Assembly: GCF_963378075.1 (NCBI RefSeq)
Contig: NZ_OY726394.1
Location: 310,001-374,000, forward strand
Direction of reading: 5' to 3'
Origin: Mycolicibacter sp. MU0083
Lineage (GTDB): Bacteria > Actinomycetota > Actinomycetes > Mycobacteriales > Mycobacteriaceae
DNA: 64,000 bases
The notes under the pieces were generated by a model that was given only the letters and a program-made list of their open reading frames with translations, had not been told where the DNA came from and ran no database searches. The number at the start of each line of letters is the position of its first letter. The first letter of the stretch is position 1. Shown piece by piece: positions 59,923 through 64,000 of this stretch. A program made the position numbers and the translations under genes.

Positions 59923-59988
59923 TCCGCTGACCACGGTGTTTGCCGGGCGTTTGCCGGCATCGGCCGGTACCTCGATACAGTTGGCGCA

Positions 59989-60459
59989 ATGAACGACCAC
60001 GTTCCCGACTCCTCCCGGCTCCCGCTGCGGGCCATGGTGATGGTGCTGCTGTTCCTGGGCATCGTCTTTCTGCTGGTCGGGTTTCAAGCCCTCGGGTCGT
60101 CCGGTGGCGACGACGACACCGCACACTCGCCGGCCGCCAAACCGGCCGTCACCACGTCGGCGCCGACCAGCGCCGAACGGCCCCCGCACAAGGCCGAGGT
60201 ACGGGTCTTCAACATCTCCGAGGTGGCCGGATTGGCCGGGCAGACCGCCGACCGACTGCGGGAAGCCGGCTGGAACGTGGTCGAGGTCGGCAACCTCGAG
60301 ATCCCCGAAGTCACCCAGAGCACGGTGTACTTCACCGACGCCGAGGGCGAGCAGGACTCGGCGCACGCCGTCGCCGAGGTGCTGGGTGCCGTCGTGGAGC
60401 CGCGTATTCCCGACGTGGCCGACCAGCCACCGGGCATCGTCGTAGTCGTCGCGGGTTAA
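59989..60459 (+). CDS. virR: VirR/LytR-C domain envelope protein (Rv0431 homologue)
   Basis: 156 aa. One N-terminal membrane helix (MVMVLLFLGIVFLLVGFQAL, about residues 16-35), a Thr/Pro-rich linker, then a LytR_C domain (VRVFNISEVAGLAGQTADRLREAG, then VVEVGNL and VYFTDAEGEQDSAHAVAEVLG). In M. tuberculosis VirR limits release of membrane vesicles and links peptidoglycan to the outer envelope. Genes on both sides (Rv0430, sodC) keep the M. tuberculosis order. Confidence 0.92.
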   Translation: MNDHVPDSSRLPLRAMVMVLLFLGIVFLLVGFQALGSSGGDDDTAHSPAAKPAVTTSAPTSAERPPHKAEVRVFNISEVAGLAGQTADRLREAGWNVVEVGNLEIPEVTQSTVYFTDAEGEQDSAHAVAEVLGAVVEPRIPDVADQPPGIVVVVAG

Positions 60460-60468
60460 GCTCCTCGC

Positions 60469-61179
60469 ATGGTCACAGGTCACCGCAGAGCTCTTACCGC
60501 CGTCGTCTTCGCCACCCCGGCACTGCTGCTGGCGGCGTGCAGTCCTCCCAACGAGGTGCCGTCCGATGCACCGGGCACCACGCCGTCGGTCTGGACCGGC
60601 GCGCCGGCCCCGTCCGGCGAGACCGCCGAGTCGGGTGAGTCGGGCAATTCGGAGAACCTGGTCGCGACGCTGACCAGCCCCGGCGGCGAGCAGGTCGCCA
60701 CCGCGACGTTCGAGTTCGGCAAGGCCGGCGGCAAGGAGTTCGCCACGGTGACCGTGCGCACCACCGCCAGCGGTGTGCTCACGCCCGGTTTCCACGGCAT
60801 GCACATCCACGGGGTCGGCAAGTGTGAGGCCGAGTCGGTGGCACCCGGCGGCGGCGCGCCCGGCGCGTTCCTGTCCGCGGGCGGGCACTTCCAGGCCCCC
60901 GGCCACGACCAGCACCCGCAGAGCGGGGATCTGACCTCGTTGCAGGTGCGTTCCGACGGCAGCGGGCTGCTGGTGACCACCACCGACGCGTTCACCAAGC
61001 AGGAGCTGCTGGACGGCGAGGGCACGGCCCTGATCATCCACGCCGACGACGACAACTTCGCCAACATCCCGGCGGATCGCTACACCCAGGTCAACGGCAC
61101 CCCCGGTCCCGACCAGACCACGCTGACCACCGGAGACGCCGGAAAGCGGATTGCATGTGGTGTCATCCGCGCCGGATAG
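60469..61179 (+). CDS. sodC: Cu/Zn superoxide dismutase, lipoprotein
   Basis: 236 aa. Lipobox LAAC with Cys24 shows lipid anchoring outside the membrane, followed by a Thr/Ser/Glu linker of about 35 residues. The SOD domain has [14 protein letters not shown] (Cu ligands and disulfide Cys), [18 protein letters not shown] (bridging and Zn His), [14 protein letters not shown] and the C-terminal IACGVI with the paired Cys. It removes superoxide outside the membrane. The last 23 bases overlap the next gene. Confidence 0.95.
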   Translation: MVTGHRRALTAVVFATPALLLAACSPPNEVPSDAPGTTPSVWTGAPAPSGETAESGESGNSENLVATLTSPGGEQVATATFEFGKAGGKEFATVTVRTTASGVLTPGFHGMHIHGVGKCEAESVAPGGGAPGAFLSAGGHFQAPGHDQHPQSGDLTSLQVRSDGSGLLVTTTDAFTKQELLDGEGTALIIHADDDNFANIPADRYTQVNGTPGPDQTTLTTGDAGKRIACGVIRAG

Positions 61180-62314
61180 TTCGCTGAACAGCCGGGCCGC
61201 CAGCCGAATCGAGTTCGCCCACAGCGCGCGGCCCACCATCGGTGTGGAATGGGAACTGGCGCTCGTCGACGCCGGCACCCGGGATCTGAGCAACGAGGCC
61301 AGCGCGGTCTTATCCGAGCTGGGTGAGAACCCGCGCGTGCACCAGGAACTGCTGCGCAACACCGTCGAGCTCGTCACGGGCGTCTGTGCGGACACCGGCG
61401 AGGCCATCGAGGACCTGCGTCAGACCCTGGCCGCCACCCAACCCATCGTGCGCGGGCGCGGGATGGAACTGTTCGGCGCGGGTACGCACCCGTTCGCGCA
61501 GTGGTCGGCGCAGCAACTCACCGATGCGCCGCGCTACGCCGAGCTGATCAAACGTACCCAGTGGTGGGGCCGCCAGATGCTGATCTGGGGGGTGCACGTC
61601 CACGTCGGTATCTCGTCGGCCTACAAGGTGATGCCGATCATCTCGTCGCTGCTGCAGTACTACCCGCACCTGCTGGCACTGTCGGCGTCGTCGCCGTGGT
61701 GGGGCGGCCACGACACCGGCTACGCCAGCAACCGCGCGATGATGTTCCAGCAACTGCCCACCGCGGGCCTGCCGTTCCAGTTCCAGACCTGGGCGGAGTT
61801 CGAGGGTTTCGTCTACGACCAGAAGAAGACCGGAATCATCGATCACACCACCGAGATCCGTTGGGACATCCGGCCGTCGCCGCATCTGGGCACCATCGAG
61901 GTACGCGTCTGCGACGGGGTCTCGAATCTGCGGGAACTGGGCGCGCTGGTGGCGTTGACGCATTGCCTGATCGTCGATCTGGACCGGCGGCTGGAAGCCG
62001 ACCAGCCGTTGCCCACGATGCCGCCCTGGCATGTGCAGGAGAACAAATGGCGGGCCGCCCGCTACGGTCTGGACGCCGAGATCATCCTGGACGCCGACAG
62101 CAACGAACGGTTGGTCACCGACGACCTCGATGACCTGCTGAACCGGATGGAACCGGTCGCCGCGCGGCTGAACTGCGCCGACGAACTGGCCGCCGTCTCC
62201 GACATCTATCGGACGGGTGCGTCGTATCAGCGGCAACGCCGGGTCGCCGAGGAACACGACGGCGATCTGCGTGCCGTGGTCGATGCGCTGGTGGCGGAGC
62301 TCAACATCTCGTGA
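61157..62314 (+). CDS. Glutamate-cysteine ligase type 2 family (YbdK-like carboxylate-amine ligase, Rv0433)
   Basis: 385 aa from GTG 61157; GTG 61160 and TTG 61151 are alternatives. The GCS2 fold: [12 protein letters not shown] (Glu metal ligands), [53 protein letters not shown] and [23 protein letters not shown]. coli YbdK has weak gamma-glutamyl-cysteine ligase activity; mycobacteria make mycothiol rather than glutathione, so the true product is unknown. It overlaps sodC upstream, and the next gene starts at its stop. Confidence 0.88.
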   Translation: MVSSAPDSSLNSRAASRIEFAHSARPTIGVEWELALVDAGTRDLSNEASAVLSELGENPRVHQELLRNTVELVTGVCADTGEAIEDLRQTLAATQPIVRGRGMELFGAGTHPFAQWSAQQLTDAPRYAELIKRTQWWGRQMLIWGVHVHVGISSAYKVMPIISSLLQYYPHLLALSASSPWWGGHDTGYASNRAMMFQQLPTAGLPFQFQTWAEFEGFVYDQKKTGIIDHTTEIRWDIRPSPHLGTIEVRVCDGVSNLRELGALVALTHCLIVDLDRRLEADQPLPTMPPWHVQENKWRAARYGLDAEIILDADSNERLVTDDLDDLLNRMEPVAARLNCADELAAVSDIYRTGASYQRQRRVAEEHDGDLRAVVDALVAELNIS

Positions 62315-62952
62315 CCGAACTGCCGATGTTTCCGCTGGAGTGGGTGTTGCTGCCCGGCGAGGAACTGGCCCTGCGGATCTTCGAGTTGCGGTACACGGTG
62401 CTGGTCGGCGACCTGATGCGCAGCGGCGACCCCCGATTCGGGGTGGTGCTGATCGCGCGCGGACGTGAGGTCGGCGGCGGCGAGCAGCGCAACGACGTCG
62501 GCGCGATGGCCCGCATCACCCACTGCGACGAACTCGGGGCGGGCCGGTATGCGTTGCGCTGCCTGACCGGGGAGCGGATCCGGGTCCGCGAATGGCTGGC
62601 CGATGACCCCTATCCGCGGGCGATCGTGCAGGCGTGGCCGGACGAGCCGGGAGAACCTGTCGACGACAACGCCTTTCGTGAGTTGGAAGACCGCATCGTG
62701 TTGTTGCACAAGCGGATGGCCCAGGCCGGTCGCCGCTGGACGTTGCCGGGCCGCGGCAGCCTGGCGGGTGGCCGGCGACTGCGCTCACTGGACCCCGAGC
62801 AGCGGCTGTACTCGCTGGCCTGCCGGGTGCCGATGGGCGAGGCCGACCGGTATGCGGTGCTGTCGGCGCCGTCGTTGGCCGAGCGGATGGCAGCGGTGTA
62901 CGAGGGGATCGAGACGGTGTCGGCGCGGCTCGACTTCGGCACATCCCGCTGA
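62311..62952 (+). CDS. Lon N-terminal-domain protein (Rv0434 homologue)
   Basis: 213 aa from GTG 62311 overlapping the upstream stop by 4 bases. It has the substrate-binding (LON/PUA-like) domain found at the N-terminus of Lon protease but no ATPase or protease part: PMFPLEWVLLPGEELALRIFELRY at the start (two stretches), RFGVVLIARG, MARITHCDELGAGRYAL, then a helical C-terminus. Rv0434 is 217 aa. Role unknown; standalone LON domains may recognise proteins. Confidence 0.88.
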   Translation: MTELPMFPLEWVLLPGEELALRIFELRYTVLVGDLMRSGDPRFGVVLIARGREVGGGEQRNDVGAMARITHCDELGAGRYALRCLTGERIRVREWLADDPYPRAIVQAWPDEPGEPVDDNAFRELEDRIVLLHKRMAQAGRRWTLPGRGSLAGGRRLRSLDPEQRLYSLACRVPMGEADRYAVLSAPSLAERMAAVYEGIETVSARLDFGTSR

Positions 62953-62989
62953 CGTCGCCCCAGCGCAATGTCAACGGTCGGGCGGGGTG

Positions 62990-63829
62990 TTACTTGAGCA
63001 TGCTGCCGGCATCGACGGTGACCGGGAGCCCGGTGATGTAGCGGGCCTCGTCCGAGGCCAGGAACAGCACCGCGTTGCTGATGTCCTCCGGCTCCACCCA
63101 ACCCACCGGCAGGGTGTGCATGAGCTGCGCGACGACCTTCAGGTCATCGGGGCCGGGGTTCTCCAGGTCGGGCCGGAACAGTTTCATCGTCCCGTTGTTC
63201 ATGAACATCGGCGTGTTCACGTTGGTGGGATGCACCGAGTTCACCCGGATCGAATGCTGGCCGAGTTCGACGGCGAAGCTGCGCATCAACCCGACCACGC
63301 CGTGCTTGGCGGCGATGTAGTGACCGGTGTGCGGGTAGGCCTTCAGTCCGCCCACCGAACTGGTCAGGATGATTGATCCGCCCCGTCCGCCGGAAAGAAG
63401 ATGCGGCACCGCGGCTTTCACCGTCTTCCACACACCGGAGAGGTTGACGTCGATCATGTCGGTCCAGTCCGATTCGGAGGTCTTGTCCAGTGTCGCCCCG
63501 CCGTTGCCGATCCCGGCGTTGGCGACGACGATGTCCAGGCGGCCCAACTGCTCGACGCCGCCGTCCACCGCCGCGGTGAGCGCGTCGAAATCGCGTACGT
63601 CGACCTGTTCGGCGACGATGCGCCGCCCCAAACCCTTGACCAGGTCCACGGTTTCGGCCAGATCGTCGGGGGTCGACGGTGCGATCGGGCTATTGGCGCT
63701 GACCGGCCCGCAGAGGTCGACGGCGATGATGTCGGCACCCTCCTGTGCCAGGCGTCGGGCGTGACTGCGGCCCTGGCCCCGTGCCGCACCGGTGATGAAG
63801 GCGACCTTGCCCTCGACTCTTCCGCTCAT
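62990..63829 (-). CDS. Mycofactocin-type SDR-family oxidoreductase
   Basis: 279 aa. The glycine motif TGAARGQGRSHARRLAQEGADI and ADIIAVDLCGPV, the inserted segment after the second strand (SANSPIAPSTPDDLAETVDLV), VANAGIG, Ser in LTSSVGG and YIAAKHG, and the end HPTNVNTPM are characteristic of carveol-dehydrogenase-like SDRs that keep NAD(H) bound and use mycofactocin for reoxidation. The alcohol substrate is unknown. It lies downstream, on the same strand, of a probable regulator with a palindrome between. Confidence 0.9.
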   Translation of the reverse strand: MSGRVEGKVAFITGAARGQGRSHARRLAQEGADIIAVDLCGPVSANSPIAPSTPDDLAETVDLVKGLGRRIVAEQVDVRDFDALTAAVDGGVEQLGRLDIVVANAGIGNGGATLDKTSESDWTDMIDVNLSGVWKTVKAAVPHLLSGGRGGSIILTSSVGGLKAYPHTGHYIAAKHGVVGLMRSFAVELGQHSIRVNSVHPTNVNTPMFMNNGTMKLFRPDLENPGPDDLKVVAQLMHTLPVGWVEPEDISNAVLFLASDEARYITGLPVTVDAGSMLK

Positions 63830-63848
63830 CTGCGCACCTCCGTGAAAT

Positions 63849-63862
63849 TGATCGATCGATCA
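63849..63862. promoter_or_regulatory. 14-bp perfect palindrome upstream of the SDR (probable TetR-type operator)
   Basis: TGATCGATCGATCA is identical to its reverse complement and lies 19 bases before the SDR ATG, where a repressor would block transcription. The nearest upstream gene is a probable regulator, which makes it a candidate binder. The same core GATCGATC also occurs by chance in GC-rich DNA, so the match is suggestive only. Confidence 0.5.
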
Positions 63863-63924
63863 GCAATGGAGGTAACGGTGGCACCGGGTCGGTGCGGTTG
63901 TCAACCGTCGGCGCCGAATCGGGG

Positions 63925-64000
63925 TCAGGGCGCGTCGGCGGGCGGTGCCAGGCGGTCGAGTTGGCGATCGATCAGTGCCCGCAGTTCCTCGTGTCCGCGC
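63925..64000 (-). CDS. 3' end of an unidentified gene, possibly a TetR-family regulator
   Basis: Only the last 24 residues are visible (RGHEELRALIDRQLDRL, then APPADAP and a TGA at 63925-63927). The helical, charged end fits the C-terminus of a TetR/AcrR protein, and the neighbouring palindrome and mycofactocin-type SDR support that, but the family cannot be confirmed from this piece. Confidence 0.4.
   Translation of the reverse strand, partial: RGHEELRALIDRQLDRLAPPADAP

Overview
The window comes from a high-GC actinobacterium that is clearly a mycobacterium. Most genes match M. tuberculosis neighbours from about Rv0356c to Rv0434 in sequence, order and strand. They include F420-dependent glucose-6-phosphate dehydrogenase, PknG with GlnX/GlnH, LpqL, CtpH, VirR, a PGRS-type glycine-rich secreted protein and a mycofactocin-type SDR. 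The mosaic of conserved blocks and insertions fits a non-tuberculous species, perhaps Mycolicibacter or the M. terrae group; that last assignment is a guess. I see no rRNA, tRNA, insertion sequence, prophage or CRISPR array.

Layout. (1) 1-6.0 kb: a truncated conserved gene, then a tightly packed run SDR-pyrE-lipoprotein-TrmH methyltransferase-MFS exporter, followed by a GH76-like protein. (2) 6.0-13.6 kb: DedA, fructose-bisphosphate aldolase, a membrane-anchored protein, a CDF metal exporter, an M50 peptidase, an Rv0358-like protein, purA, a thioesterase and a DoxX-like protein. (3) 13.6-19.1 kb: a Na+/H+ antiporter, a divergent purT, a rhodanese, metZ and an SDR. (4) 19.1-22.3 kb: an arsenic island with divergent arsR and an operon of an ArsI/CadI-type dioxygenase, Acr3 and an ArsC joined in frame to a PEP-mutase/isocitrate-lyase-type domain. 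(5) 22.3-31.6 kb: acyl-CoA dehydrogenase, secreted protein, phosphodiesterase, CPA antiporter with divergent TrkA, methyltransferase, MBL hydrolase, fgd1 and a secreted cupin. (6) 31.6-36.1 kb: the amino-acid-sensing operon glnX-glnH-pknG, with glnH frameshifted as read. (7) 36.3-47.9 kb: thiamine genes (thiE, thiO-thiS-thiG, thiD, thiC with a TPP riboswitch), interrupted by an SGNH hydrolase, LpqL, a tandem TetR protein and fabH. (8) 48.0-51.0 kb: a PGRS-type protein, frameshifted as read, and a DHA2 exporter. (9) 51.0-51.8 kb: an M-box (Mg2+) riboswitch leader with a 26-codon upstream ORF and a 64-aa protein. (10) 51.8-64.0 kb: Rv0424c-CtpH-Rv0426c, xthA-GNAT-def, Rv0430, virR, sodC, a GCS2-type ligase, a Lon-domain protein, a mycofactocin-type SDR and the 3' end of a probable regulator.

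Two places deserve most attention. The first is the arsenic operon, which combines a candidate C-As bond lyase with an unusual ArsC-PEP-mutase-like fusion and suggests organoarsenical chemistry. The second is the M-box leader, where an upstream ORF, matching anti-Shine-Dalgarno segments and a start-site hairpin suggest a translation-coupled Mg2+ switch. Two apparent frameshifts (glnH, PGRS gene) both look like one missing base in a G/C run, so sequence error must be excluded before biology is read into them. Comparisons with named homologues rest on recalled family features; no database search was run.
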